From IMG/VR virus record IMGVR_UViG_3300034112_000721, positions 48,532 through 112,531 of that record: a stretch of 64,000 bases of DNA. The stretch is one strand, 5' to 3'. This document shows, in pieces, positions 51,539-59,307 of the stretch. A model generated the notes under the pieces. It was not told where the DNA came from. It saw nothing but the letters and a program-made list of their open reading frames with translations, and did no database searches. The stretch's first letter is position 1; each line of letters starts with the position of its first letter. Source of the stretch: a virus. Made by a program: the position numbers and the translations under genes.

Positions 51539-51794
51539 TGCTTCAAATAAACCAAGTAAGATACCAGATAGTGAGTGGATTGTAGAGGGTGAAGTTTATA
51601 CTATTACAAGAATAGTAAGGATGGGATTACAACAAAACAAGTTTGGCGTTCTATTAAAAGAAATAAAACTATCTACTAGCTCATTCCCTTATGAAGTTTA
51701 TGATGCTGACAGATTTTTACCAATTGATTTATTAGCTGAAGCATTTAAAAAAGAAGAAGAAACAGTTAAAGAAGCTGATTTAGAATTAATTTAA
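51519..51794 (+). CDS. Small SH3-like beta protein (91 aa)
   Basis: A beta-barrel-like part (WIVEGEVYTITRIVRMGLQQ; FGVLLKEIKLS) and an acidic helical end. Similar short proteins are frequent in phages, without known role. It starts within the last 20 bases of the ClpS-like gene. Confidence 0.6.
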   Translation: MRAICIDASNKPSKIPDSEWIVEGEVYTITRIVRMGLQQNKFGVLLKEIKLSTSSFPYEVYDADRFLPIDLLAEAFKKEEETVKEADLELI

Positions 51795-51799
51795 ATTTT

Positions 51800-51985
51800 A
51801 TGGAAGAGAGACACTGGGTGATGTTATACAACATAGCATTGTTGTACATCATAATTGGACAGATGTTTGCTTTATATTTCTGGTATGTATTTGCACAGAA
51901 CCACGGATTTTTAGCATCAGTATTTATTGGACCAATTGTAGGTGAGATCAAAGGTCTCTTGTTCCCATTTTTTATATGGACATGA
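51800..51985 (+). CDS. Small membrane protein (61 aa)
   Basis: Two hydrophobic helices (VMLYNIALLYIIIGQMFALY and VFIGPIVGEIKGLLFPFFIW) with few charges. Stop overlaps the DnaA-like gene by 10 bases. Unknown role. Confidence 0.55.
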   Translation: MEERHWVMLYNIALLYIIIGQMFALYFWYVFAQNHGFLASVFIGPIVGEIKGLLFPFFIWT

Positions 51986-52476
51986 GAGATGATGTATTAG
52001 AGCTCTACAAAGTTGCAAATAAAGATATTGTAGATGTCATTGAGAAGTTTAATCTCACAGCAAAGACCAGAAAAAGAGGTATAGTATATAAAAGATACTA
52101 TTTATACTATGTACTGACATCAAAAAGATTTCTTAGTTATAGTATGACCGGTAAGTTTTTTGGTAAGGATCATTCAACCATCTGTCATGGACTTAAGTTA
52201 CATGATTACTGGTGGAAGAAAAAAGATATGAATTATCTAACTGAAATCAATCCTGTATATGAGTTACTAAAGAATGAGAGAATAGATGATGGTCTGTTTG
52301 GTTTTGAGGTTCAACATCTTGGTGAGGAAGAAACAAAGGTCATTATAACAGGTAACTTTGATTGGAGAATATTAGAAAAATTGCCCAGTAGGATGGCAAG
52401 AGAAGAATTAATTAAAATATTTAAAGAGTATGGGAAGAATGAAAGAGATCTATATTCAGATAATGAATGCAAATGA
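51976..52476 (+). CDS. DnaA domain-IV-like DNA-binding protein (166 aa)
   Basis: Residues 35-82 follow the C-terminal domain of DnaA, with YSMTGKFFGKDHSTICHGLK (55-74) matching the DnaA signature GxxDHSTVLHA. There is no AAA+ domain. The C-terminal 75 residues are unlike DnaA. It could recognise a DnaA-box-like site to start phage replication, or compete with host DnaA. Confidence 0.75.
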   Translation: MDMRDDVLELYKVANKDIVDVIEKFNLTAKTRKRGIVYKRYYLYYVLTSKRFLSYSMTGKFFGKDHSTICHGLKLHDYWWKKKDMNYLTEINPVYELLKNERIDDGLFGFEVQHLGEEETKVIITGNFDWRILEKLPSRMAREELIKIFKEYGKNERDLYSDNECK

Positions 52477-52660
52477 TGGTATACCAGAAGAGATGACCAT
52501 TCAGGACTTTTTAAAAATGAGAGATTTAAACATTTATCATTGGAAAGAATATGAAAGAGCGCAAGAAAGAGCCAGATTACAACTTAATAAACAAGAAGAT
52601 CTGGGAGAGACTACAAAAGATTCTGAAGGAGAATCCATCAGAAGAGAAGCAAACAATTAA
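52463..52660 (+). CDS. Small charged helical protein (65 aa)
   Basis: I prefer ATG 52463 (MNANDGIPEEMTIQDFLKMR), which overlaps the upstream gene less than ATG 52430. Glu/Arg/Gln-rich helices fill the rest. Unknown role. Confidence 0.5.
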   Translation: MNANDGIPEEMTIQDFLKMRDLNIYHWKEYERAQERARLQLNKQEDLGETTKDSEGESIRREANN

Positions 52661-52672
52661 AAAACCAAAAAA

Positions 52673-53125
52673 ATGAAAAGATTATTAGTATTAGCAAGTA
52701 TTAGTTTATTTAGTTTTAGTGCATTATCACAGTGGGTAGTTGAGAAGATTGATAATGGATTTGATACTCCTTATAAAATTGCATACACTGAAGATGGTCA
52801 GAGTGAGTTTTTGAAACTTGAAAACTACAAGGGTATTGCATTCTATATTGGTGGGGTGTATGTATGTGATGAGTCTGTTACTGTAGATATTTCATTTTTA
52901 GTAAATGGAGAGTACAAAAAATACAGTGTTACAGGCAGAACATCTGAGAACCGTAAAACCTTATTTATGGTAGATGATCTTAATTCAGATTTAAGTTTTT
53001 TAGCTGATTTTAAAGCTGCATCATCTGTAAGAATAAGAGTTAATGATACTACATGTGATACAGAAATCTATGAATTTAAAATGACAGGTAGTACTGCAGC
53101 ATACAATTCTATAAGTAATCCGTGA
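52673..53125 (+). CDS. Exported beta-rich protein (150 aa)
   Basis: A Sec signal peptide (KRLLVLASISLFSFSALSQW; cleavage near Ala-Leu-Ser) precedes a beta-sandwich-like domain with Cys near residues 64 and 130 that may form a disulfide. Periplasmic placement is fairly sure; function is unknown. It overlaps the next gene by four bases. Confidence 0.65.
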   Translation: MKRLLVLASISLFSFSALSQWVVEKIDNGFDTPYKIAYTEDGQSEFLKLENYKGIAFYIGGVYVCDESVTVDISFLVNGEYKKYSVTGRTSENRKTLFMVDDLNSDLSFLADFKAASSVRIRVNDTTCDTEIYEFKMTGSTAAYNSISNP

Positions 53126-53337
53126 AACACTTTATAAAATATCTATTGGTATGGATAAGCCAAAACTTGTCCATACCATTTTGGATGGTGGGGCATATAC
53201 ATCTCTCAGTAAATGTGTATGAGGACATTCATGAGATACTTATGTCACTGGGAATGAACATTATAGTTGCAATTGGATTTATTATTGATTATAGAGATTC
53301 AAGAAAAAGTAGTAATTTAGAAGAAAAAAATGAGTGA
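53122..53337 (+). CDS. Small membrane protein (71 aa)
   Basis: One or two hydrophobic helices (FIKYLLVWISQNLSIPFWMV; MNIIVAIGFIIDYR) and a Lys/Glu-rich tail. Overlaps both neighbours. Unknown role. Confidence 0.55.
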   Translation: MKHFIKYLLVWISQNLSIPFWMVGHIHLSVNVYEDIHEILMSLGMNIIVAIGFIIDYRDSRKSSNLEEKNE

Positions 53338-53548
53338 TATAACAATGTGCCATGGATTTGAATGTCCAGTAAAAGAAAAGTGTAAAAGATTTACTGCTAA
53401 ACCTAATGATCATTGGCAAGCATATTTCCTAGAGCCACCATATGATAAAACTGATACAAGTTTTACATGTGATTTTTACTGGGGAGATAATGCTGAGGCT
53501 GTATGGAAACAGCTAAATGATATTATGGGTATATCTCTACCAGAATAG
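53330..53548 (+). CDS. Small Cys-containing protein (72 aa)
   Basis: CHGFECPVKEKCKRF gives three Cys in a zinc-like spacing, with one more Cys in TSFTCDFYWGDNAEA. Similar C..CPxxxxCxRF proteins are frequent in phages; role unknown. Confidence 0.62.
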   Translation: MSDITMCHGFECPVKEKCKRFTAKPNDHWQAYFLEPPYDKTDTSFTCDFYWGDNAEAVWKQLNDIMGISLPE

Positions 53549-53597
53549 TGTTAACCTATAAGACCAAAAGAATAGATAAATTTTAAACCTATAAGCT

Positions 53598-53633
53598 ATG
53601 AAACAAACGGCAGAACAAATAATAGTGCCTTAA
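53598..53633 (+). pseudogene. Short remnant of the duplicated MKQTA gene (11 codons)
   Basis: The frame MKQTAEQIIVP ends at TAA. Its first codons match the start of the 69-residue gene at 53718, and the rest has diverged. It looks like a decayed partial copy. Confidence 0.5.
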
Positions 53634-53717
53634 GATGCACTATATGATTCAAGTACATAAGAGAAACCAAGAAATTTATAATATAGTGCTATTTAGTGCA
53701 CAAATAAATAAAATAAG

Positions 53718-53927
53718 ATGAAACAAACAGCAGTAGAGTGGTTGGTTGATGAATTAATACTAGAGGGTTTTAATGTTCCTAAAGTTTTTTATGACAAAGC
53801 CAAAGCAATGGAGAAGGAGCAGAGCGGTTATAGTGAAGAAGATGTAATTAAAATTGTAGAAAAAAGTAGAGAAACGGGATTAACTGCGGAGTTTTTACTA
53901 TTAACCTATAAAAAACAAGAACAATGA
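53718..53927 (+). CDS. Duplicated small protein, copy A (69 aa)
   Basis: Residues 1-35 (KQTAVEWLVDELILEGFNVP and a following helix to KAMEKEQ) match copy B exactly; the C-terminal half differs (YSEEDVIKIVEKSRETGLTA). A small helical protein; the MKQTAVEWL type start recurs in Bacteroidota phages. Role unknown. Confidence 0.6.
   Translation: MKQTAVEWLVDELILEGFNVPKVFYDKAKAMEKEQSGYSEEDVIKIVEKSRETGLTAEFLLLTYKKQEQ
53722..53823 (+). repeat. Direct repeat of 102 bp, copy A
   Basis: Identical to 54167-54268 over 102 bases. It covers most of the N-terminal half of the 69-residue gene. Exact identity points to recent duplication. Confidence 0.95.
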
Positions 53928-54154
53928 CAACAAAAAGAATTGATAGTCAAATGGAATTAATGGAGTTCATTCATTTATTGCAAGGCAATTTTATAGAAAT
54001 CCCAGAAAATGTTACTTTGCAAATTGATAGCAATTATTTAGAAGCTGATATTTTAGATTCAGCAAAAAGAATTTGGAATATATCAATTGATGATAAATTA
54101 AAAGATTTTAGATTTATGGGTCAAAAGGTATCACTTAAACAACAAGAACAATGA
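53924..54154 (+). CDS. Small acidic helical protein (76 aa)
   Basis: A helical protein (RIDSQMELMEFIHLLQGNFI) between the two repeat copies, overlapping both neighbours as ATGA. Unknown role. Confidence 0.55.
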   Translation: MTTKRIDSQMELMEFIHLLQGNFIEIPENVTLQIDSNYLEADILDSAKRIWNISIDDKLKDFRFMGQKVSLKQQEQ

Positions 54155-54357
54155 AAACAGAAAAACAACAAACAGCAGTAGAGTGGTTGGTTGATGAATT
54201 AATACTAGAGGGTTTTAATGTTCCTAAAGTTTTTTATGACAAAGCCAAAGCAATGGAGAAGGAGCAGATAGTTGAGGCATATTATTATGACCCTAATTGT
54301 GATGAAATAAAAGATGACGGAGAACAATACTACAACGAAACCTTTAAATCAGAATAA
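54151..54357 (+). CDS. Duplicated small protein, copy B (68 aa)
   Basis: It has the same N-terminal segment as copy A after an added TEKQ, then a short acidic end (DEIKDDGEQYYNETFKSE). A duplication followed by loss or change of the C-terminal half would explain it. Confidence 0.58.
   Translation: MKTEKQQTAVEWLVDELILEGFNVPKVFYDKAKAMEKEQIVEAYYYDPNCDEIKDDGEQYYNETFKSE
54167..54268 (+). repeat. Direct repeat of 102 bp, copy B
   Basis: Exact copy of 53722-53823, 445 bases away in the same direction. Confidence 0.95.
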
Positions 54358-54358
54358 G

Positions 54359-54583
54359 ATGAAAGCAAAAGAAAAAGCTAAAGAACTATTTAGAAAGTTT
54401 GTTGCCCCAACACAGCAATGGGATGATGTGGATGGTTACATTACTGATGAATATAATTCTAAACAATGTGCACTAATAACAGTTAATGAAATATTAGAAA
54501 TGGACTTACCTATTCTAGAAGAAGATGCGGATACATTTTATGACTATTGGGAAGAAGTTAAACAAGAAATTGAAAAACTATGA
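54359..54583 (+). CDS. Small acidic helical protein (74 aa)
   Basis: I prefer the ATG at 54359 (MKAKEKAKELFRKFVAPTQQ), one base after the upstream stop; a longer frame overlaps it. The rest is Glu/Asp-rich and helical. Stop overlaps the next gene as ATGA. Confidence 0.58.
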   Translation: MKAKEKAKELFRKFVAPTQQWDDVDGYITDEYNSKQCALITVNEILEMDLPILEEDADTFYDYWEEVKQEIEKL

Positions 54584-54801
54584 AAGCACAACTAACCTTT
54601 GACCTACTGGAAGACAAATATGAATGGGAGAATGCTATCCGGGCTGATGCTATGTATGCAGCTCTATGGGATATCTCTCAAGATCTTAGAAAACTATGGA
54701 AGTATGAAGAACTTAGTGAGGAAGAGTGGAAGATGGTTGAGAGAATTAGAGATAAGTTTCATGAGATACTGAGTGATCACAACATAAATCTAGAGAAGTA
54801 A
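54580..54801 (+). CDS. Small helical protein (73 aa)
   Basis: Sequence such as LTFDLLEDKYEWENAIRADA and a Trp/Glu-rich helix (LWKYEELSEEEWKMVERIRD). Short proteins of this pattern recur in phages. Role unknown. Confidence 0.6.
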   Translation: MKAQLTFDLLEDKYEWENAIRADAMYAALWDISQDLRKLWKYEELSEEEWKMVERIRDKFHEILSDHNINLEK

Positions 54802-54819
54802 CTAAATAAACCAATACAT

Positions 54820-55035
54820 ATGATTATTTTAAGAAAAGGAGAGGAAAGGAAGGGACACAGAGTATTAATTGTAAAAGAGAATGAGCATACCGGAACTAAG
54901 TTTGCAGTGCAAGAAAAGGGCAAGTTCTTATTCTTCTTTACTAAATGGACATTTGTTAGAGACCAAGCTGGGAATGTAAAACTATTTGATTCTAACAAGA
55001 ACGCAAGTGCTTATATCAACTTTAAAAGAAGGTGA
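54820..55035 (+). CDS. Small basic beta protein (71 aa)
   Basis: A basic beta-rich protein (HRVLIVKENEHTGTKFAVQE; FLFFFTKWTFVRDQAG) ending KRR. It overlaps the radical SAM gene by four bases and so may be its partner. Role unknown. Confidence 0.58.
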   Translation: MIILRKGEERKGHRVLIVKENEHTGTKFAVQEKGKFLFFFTKWTFVRDQAGNVKLFDSNKNASAYINFKRR

Positions 55036-55913
55036 TAGAAAAAGTCACGCGGAAAACATTTAAAATAAGACCAAGTGGAAGGAGCACTGATTTCATTGCT
55101 CCTTCTTTTGGTTTTGGCTGTTTGTATAACTGTAGTTATTGCTACATGAAAAGACATAAGCCAGAAGGACTGTCTGTAGCAACAAATACTATGGATATCC
55201 TGACAGAGATTAATTCACATGTTTGGTTTGCTGATGTAGAAAAACCTAATCAAACACATCCAGATTATATTACTTATGATATCTCTTGTAATGAAGACTT
55301 TGCTTTGCATGCTAAGTATCATGACTGGAAAGCAATCTTTAAGTTCTTTAGAGACCATCCACTTGCTATGGGTTCATTTGCTACTAAGTATGTAAATACT
55401 GATTTGCTTCAGTTTAATCCAGAGTATAAGATTAGAATTAGATTTAGTCTTATGCCTGAAAAGATTAGGCAAATATTAGAACCTAACACAAGTACAATAG
55501 AAGAGAGATTAAGTGCAGTAACTTTATTTAGTATGGTAAATTATGAAGTACATTTAAACTTTAGTCCTGTAGTTGTATATGACGGGTGGTTGGATGATTA
55601 TAAAGAACTCTTTGAGAGAATAAACTGGCATGCACACACAAGGAATGGTGTACCAGAAAATCTTGCATTTGACGGTTGTAAAGCTGAAGTAATATTTCTT
55701 ACACATAACAAAGATAAACATGAGTACAATGAGAAAAATAAGATCATGGGTGAAGAATTACTTTGGACACCCAGCATACAGGAATCCAAAGAATCCCAGT
55801 ATGGAGGAAAGAACATTAGGTATGCACAGGGATGTAAATCACATTACATTAAACAATTTACAGAGTTACATGATGCCATTATTCCCTGGAACACTATTAG
55901 ATATATATTTTAG
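55032..55913 (+). CDS. Spore-photoproduct-lyase-like radical SAM protein (293 aa)
   Basis: Cys30, Cys34 and Cys37 in FGFGCLYNCSYCYMKRHKP form the CxxxCxxC cluster for the [4Fe-4S]-SAM centre. The following strand order (TYDISCNEDFALHAKYHDWK; LLQFNPEYKIRIRFSLMPEK) and length fit the spore photoproduct lyase family, which repairs a thymine dimer in spores. The family is proposed from pattern; the substrate in a phage is not known. GTG/ATG choice: ATG at 55032 overlaps the upstream stop. Confidence 0.78.
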   Translation: MIEKVTRKTFKIRPSGRSTDFIAPSFGFGCLYNCSYCYMKRHKPEGLSVATNTMDILTEINSHVWFADVEKPNQTHPDYITYDISCNEDFALHAKYHDWKAIFKFFRDHPLAMGSFATKYVNTDLLQFNPEYKIRIRFSLMPEKIRQILEPNTSTIEERLSAVTLFSMVNYEVHLNFSPVVVYDGWLDDYKELFERINWHAHTRNGVPENLAFDGCKAEVIFLTHNKDKHEYNEKNKIMGEELLWTPSIQESKESQYGGKNIRYAQGCKSHYIKQFTELHDAIIPWNTIRYIF

Positions 55914-55914
55914 A

Positions 55915-56319
55915 ATGGAAGCACAAGAAATTAAAAAACTAGTTGCAGCAATTGCTGAAGAACATTATAATATAACAGATGGTGTAGATGGTAATCTAAA
56001 CTATCTGTGGTATATGTATCATAAAGGAACTAAGAAAGATGAGTTCCGGCCTTTTGTATATATGGCTGAGTTAATGTTGTTAAAGAAGTATGATTATATT
56101 ACAACAACAGAGGTACAAAATGTAGTGGAAATGATGAAGTCAGAGGATAAAGATAATCTTACTATGGTTACATTAACTATAGAGAATCTTAGGAATTTAA
56201 GAATTAAAGAACATGGAATATATTCAAAAGAAAACAAAGCATATGCTGAACTAGAGTACACATATGCATTTGATGTATTGAATCATACTGTGTTTTTACA
56301 AACAATGGCAGAAAAATGA
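55915..56319 (+). CDS. Helical protein of unknown role (134 aa)
   Basis: I use the ATG at 55915 (MEAQEIKKLVAAIAEEHYNI), one base after the radical SAM stop; a longer frame would run through that gene. All-helical and acidic. Stop overlaps the next gene. Confidence 0.58.
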   Translation: MEAQEIKKLVAAIAEEHYNITDGVDGNLNYLWYMYHKGTKKDEFRPFVYMAELMLLKKYDYITTTEVQNVVEMMKSEDKDNLTMVTLTIENLRNLRIKEHGIYSKENKAYAELEYTYAFDVLNHTVFLQTMAEK

Positions 56320-56582
56320 CAGAACAAGAATTAATTAACTTAGGCTTTGATAGAGTAGAAGTCTCAGATAGTGAGAGTCAAAATGGTTATGACTATTATT
56401 ACTATGTATTAGACTTATTACCAGGACTTAGTTTAATATCATCTGGTAATGATGAGAGTCAGGATGGCTGGTGTGTATACAACTTTGATTGGATAAATGG
56501 AGATAAGATAACAAAAGATTCTATTCTTCATCTGAAAGAGGTTGCCGTTGCCCAGGGTTATCTAGGTCAACATCTCCACTAA
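56316..56582 (+). CDS. Small acidic protein (88 aa)
   Basis: A compact alpha-beta protein (YDYYYYVLDLLPGLSLISSG) with a helical end. Its last 62 bases overlap the end of the leftward gene at 56521, in convergent direction. Unknown role. Confidence 0.55.
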   Translation: MTEQELINLGFDRVEVSDSESQNGYDYYYYVLDLLPGLSLISSGNDESQDGWCVYNFDWINGDKITKDSILHLKEVAVAQGYLGQHLH

Positions 56583-56838
56583 GTTTAGTAAGTTGTGCTT
56601 TCTCTGCAAGTATGTTAAACATGATCATAGCAGCAGCAGATTTATAACAATCATCTATCTCAGTTTGGACTATATCCATAGGGACGGGAGTTGTTAGAAC
56701 CTCTCCTGTTCTTAAATGGATTCTAGTACCTGCATCAGGATTCATTACATTAACAAATGAAGTTCTAGTAATGTGTGTTATATTGAGATGTTCAATATAC
56801 TCTCCGTCTTTGTCTTTTAGTACTATTGGTAGAAACAT
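56521..56838 (-). CDS. Small beta protein, leftward (105 aa)
   Basis: It has a beta start (LPIVLKDKDGEYIEHLNITH; RIHLRTGEVLTTPVPM) and an acidic C-terminus (SDEE). It starts one base into the stop of the metallophosphoesterase gene, so they form a leftward pair inside the rightward block. Role unknown. Confidence 0.6.
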   Translation of the reverse strand: MFLPIVLKDKDGEYIEHLNITHITRTSFVNVMNPDAGTRIHLRTGEVLTTPVPMDIVQTEIDDCYKSAAAMIMFNILAEKAQLTKLSGDVDLDNPGQRQPLSDEE

Positions 56839-57863
56839 TAGATAATTGTGTTGCCTTCTATTTTGTAATTATTTACAGACACTAAATTATCAATTTTTGT
56901 TAGAATGGCAAACCCATGGTTCCATTCATTTATCTCCATATAGTCTGGAGCTAGTTCACATAGACACCCAAGGCTATAGGCATTAATTGTTGTAGGTTCA
57001 CCAGTTCCATAAACTCTTTGTGAGCTTTGAGAACTTTTGTGAAAGTGATTAATAATACAATTTGTTTTAAGCCTTAGTAATGCAGTTCTAGCAGGTACAA
57101 CACCACCAGCTCCAGGAATTTTATCACCATGCTCTATAAGAAAATCTCCAAAGATTACTTTAGTTCTAAATGGGATATATTCTATTTTATATTCTGCTAC
57201 ATGTAGGATTACATCTAGTCTGAATTCATCCATGTCAAGTAACTCAGATGCTTTTATTCTAAGATACCTTTCAAACCTGTTTTCATGATTACCAGGTATA
57301 AAATAAATAGGAATGCCTGGGAATCTTGAGCGCATATACTCAAAGAACTGCTTACCTGCTTCTATTTCATTTTTAAAATGAACCTTTCTAGGATCTTTCT
57401 CATGAAAAGAAAGCTGATAGAAGTCAAGTAGATCTCCATTGATTAGAATGCTATCTACACCTTCTGCTTCCATTTTGTCACATGCAGTTTCTATTGCATC
57501 TTCATCATGATAGGGAATATGTAGATCACCAATTACACCTAGCTTCTTACAGCCTGTAGGAAATGTAAATGTTCCCCTTTTTTGTGTAAGAGAAGATGGT
57601 AGTGATACAAAATTATTCATAACTTTAACTTTAAGTTCTTGTTTAAATTCTTTGGTTCTTAATGCTTTTCTATTATTACTCCCCATTTGACCTCTGTAGT
57701 ATCTTACTCTGAGATAAACTTGTTCAAGATCAGTAAAGAATCCTGCATTTTCATCATAGATTTTACGTGATATAGTTTTACTAGGAGAATTGGGAAATTT
57801 TTCAAGATATTCTAAAACAATTTTAGTATTCTCTTTAAAGCTGTTTTTTAGATTTTTACTCAT
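56838..57863 (-). CDS. Calcineurin-like metallophosphoesterase (341 aa)
   Basis: Metal ligands are seen in GDLHIPYH (112-119), LINGDLLDF (GD 143-144), PGNHENR (190-196), IEHGDK (244-249) and the NHFHKSS segment (272-278). The first 95 residues form a separate helical part with a helix-turn-helix look (SPSKTISRKIYDENAGFF). It may process nucleic acid ends or phospho-compounds. The gene runs against its rightward neighbours. Confidence 0.88.
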   Translation of the reverse strand: MSKNLKNSFKENTKIVLEYLEKFPNSPSKTISRKIYDENAGFFTDLEQVYLRVRYYRGQMGSNNRKALRTKEFKQELKVKVMNNFVSLPSSLTQKRGTFTFPTGCKKLGVIGDLHIPYHDEDAIETACDKMEAEGVDSILINGDLLDFYQLSFHEKDPRKVHFKNEIEAGKQFFEYMRSRFPGIPIYFIPGNHENRFERYLRIKASELLDMDEFRLDVILHVAEYKIEYIPFRTKVIFGDFLIEHGDKIPGAGGVVPARTALLRLKTNCIINHFHKSSQSSQRVYGTGEPTTINAYSLGCLCELAPDYMEINEWNHGFAILTKIDNLVSVNNYKIEGNTII

Positions 57864-57895
57864 GAGTACATAATAATATAATAAAAATATACGAT

Positions 57896-58270
57896 ATGTT
57901 TAGCTTCAAACTTATTAAAAAGAATGGTAAGTTAGTGTATATTAATGAAAGCACAAAGATTTCTTATCAATTGTTTCTTGATAAACTTCAAGAAGGTCAG
58001 GAGGTTGAAGTCTTTATGGGACTGACTTCAGATACAGGTAGTTTAGCACAATTAGCTAAGGTACATGCCTGTATTAGAGAATTAGCCAAGGAATCTGGCT
58101 ATACATTTGAAGAAATGAAATTTATAGTTAAAAAACATTCTGGACTCTGCTATGATGCAGGAGATGCAGAATATTGTAAGTCTTTTAAAGACTGTAGTAA
58201 AGATGAATTAGCAATGGCAATAGAATCTGCTATTGAACTTGGTAGAGATTTAAATATTAACCTTGCTTAG
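57896..58270 (+). CDS. Conserved early protein, NinB-like layout (124 aa)
   Basis: The beta start (FSFKLIKKNGKLVYINESTK, LQEGQEVEVFMGL) and helical continuation (LAKVHACIRELAKESGYTFE; a last helix DELAMAIESAIELGRDL) recall NinB-type recombination proteins. Cys at CYDAGDAEYCKSFKDC may bind metal. Only a pattern match, so the role is unsure. Confidence 0.55.
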   Translation: MFSFKLIKKNGKLVYINESTKISYQLFLDKLQEGQEVEVFMGLTSDTGSLAQLAKVHACIRELAKESGYTFEEMKFIVKKHSGLCYDAGDAEYCKSFKDCSKDELAMAIESAIELGRDLNINLA

Positions 58271-58574
58271 GTTCTACATAACCTGGATCATCAGGTTCTA
58301 GAACTTCCTTCTCGTCATATAGATTAGGATTCTCTTGAACTTGTTTTTCTATTTCAGATAGTAAAAGTGTAATTGTATAAAATGCTCTTTCAAAGTCACC
58401 GAGCTCTTGATATTGTTTAGTTAAAATGTGTTGTACACTTTCTTCTTGACTCTTACCATCAATAAGATGCTTGAAGATTGTATATAATGCATCTTTGGAC
58501 ATTAGATAGAAGTTCTTATTGACCTTAATATCAATTAGTGCATTATCTTTTATTTCTTTTACTTTTACTGGCAT
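58257..58574 (-). CDS. Small acidic leftward protein (105 aa)
   Basis: I prefer the ATG at 58574 (MPVKVKEIKDNALIDIKVNK); an earlier start would add a hydrophobic 18-residue piece. Mostly helical (DFERAFYTITLLLSEIEKQV), with an acidic Pro-rich end. Converges with the previous gene by 14 bases. Role unknown; similar proteins are near replication genes of related phages. Confidence 0.58.
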   Translation of the reverse strand: MPVKVKEIKDNALIDIKVNKNFYLMSKDALYTIFKHLIDGKSQEESVQHILTKQYQELGDFERAFYTITLLLSEIEKQVQENPNLYDEKEVLEPDDPGYVEPKQG

Positions 58575-58604
58575 GCTAAATTGTTTTAACAAATATAATA
58601 AATA

Positions 58605-59306
58605 ATGATAATAGAAGAGTATAAACAAAAAATATTTGAGATGTTGGAACCAAGTGGTTGGGGTAAGGTTCTTAAACCTTATATATTTAGTATTGAATTT
58701 GAAAACATACTTACAAGTTTATATGACTTAAGTAATGCAAACAAAAGATTTACACCGCCACTAAAAGATGCATTTAATGCATTTTTAGAGTGTCCCTATA
58801 ATGAATTAAAACTAGTAATAGTTGGTCAAGATCCTTATCCACAGTTGGGAGTTGCCGATGGTATTGCTTTTAGTTGTAGTAATACAGGAGTTCTACAGCC
58901 CAGTTTAAGATATATGTTTAATGAAATCAATAAAACTATTTATGGTGGCACTACTCTTTGTACTGATGTTGACTTGAGAAGATGGTCTAACCAAGGAGTT
59001 CTGATGCTTAATACATCTTTGACAACTCAAGTTGAGAAGATTGGTCAGCACTATGATATCTGGAAAGGATTTGTTTCATATTTATTTGACTATCTGGATC
59101 ACAATAAAAAAGATCTTGTGTATCTTTACATGGGAAAGAAAGCTCAAGAATGGGCAGACTTTGTTGGTGATAATAATCACAAGATATTTACAAGTCATCC
59201 GGCAAGTGCAGCATATAACAAACAAAAAGAATGGAATTCAGATAATGCATTCTTAAAGGCACAATATGCTGTTGCAGAGAGAACTGGATTTATAATTAGT
59301 TGGTAG
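58605..59306 (+). CDS. ung: Uracil-DNA glycosylase (233 aa)
   Basis: The family-1 motifs are complete: VIVGQDPYPQLG (74-82; catalytic Asp76), GIAFSC (86-91), LMLNTSLT (133-140) and TSHPASAAY (197-204; His198). It removes uracil from DNA, and its presence fits crAss-like early modules and a thymine- rather than uracil-containing genome. It has a leader with no Shine-Dalgarno and sits upstream of the replication genes. Confidence 0.96.
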   Translation: MIIEEYKQKIFEMLEPSGWGKVLKPYIFSIEFENILTSLYDLSNANKRFTPPLKDAFNAFLECPYNELKLVIVGQDPYPQLGVADGIAFSCSNTGVLQPSLRYMFNEINKTIYGGTTLCTDVDLRRWSNQGVLMLNTSLTTQVEKIGQHYDIWKGFVSYLFDYLDHNKKDLVYLYMGKKAQEWADFVGDNNHKIFTSHPASAAYNKQKEWNSDNAFLKAQYAVAERTGFIISW

Positions 59307-59307
59307 T

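Noticed and set aside
53549-54357. The repeats as a CRISPR array or attachment site.
   Set aside because: The repeat units are 102 bp coding copies, only two, with a gene between; there is no spacer pattern and no integrase.
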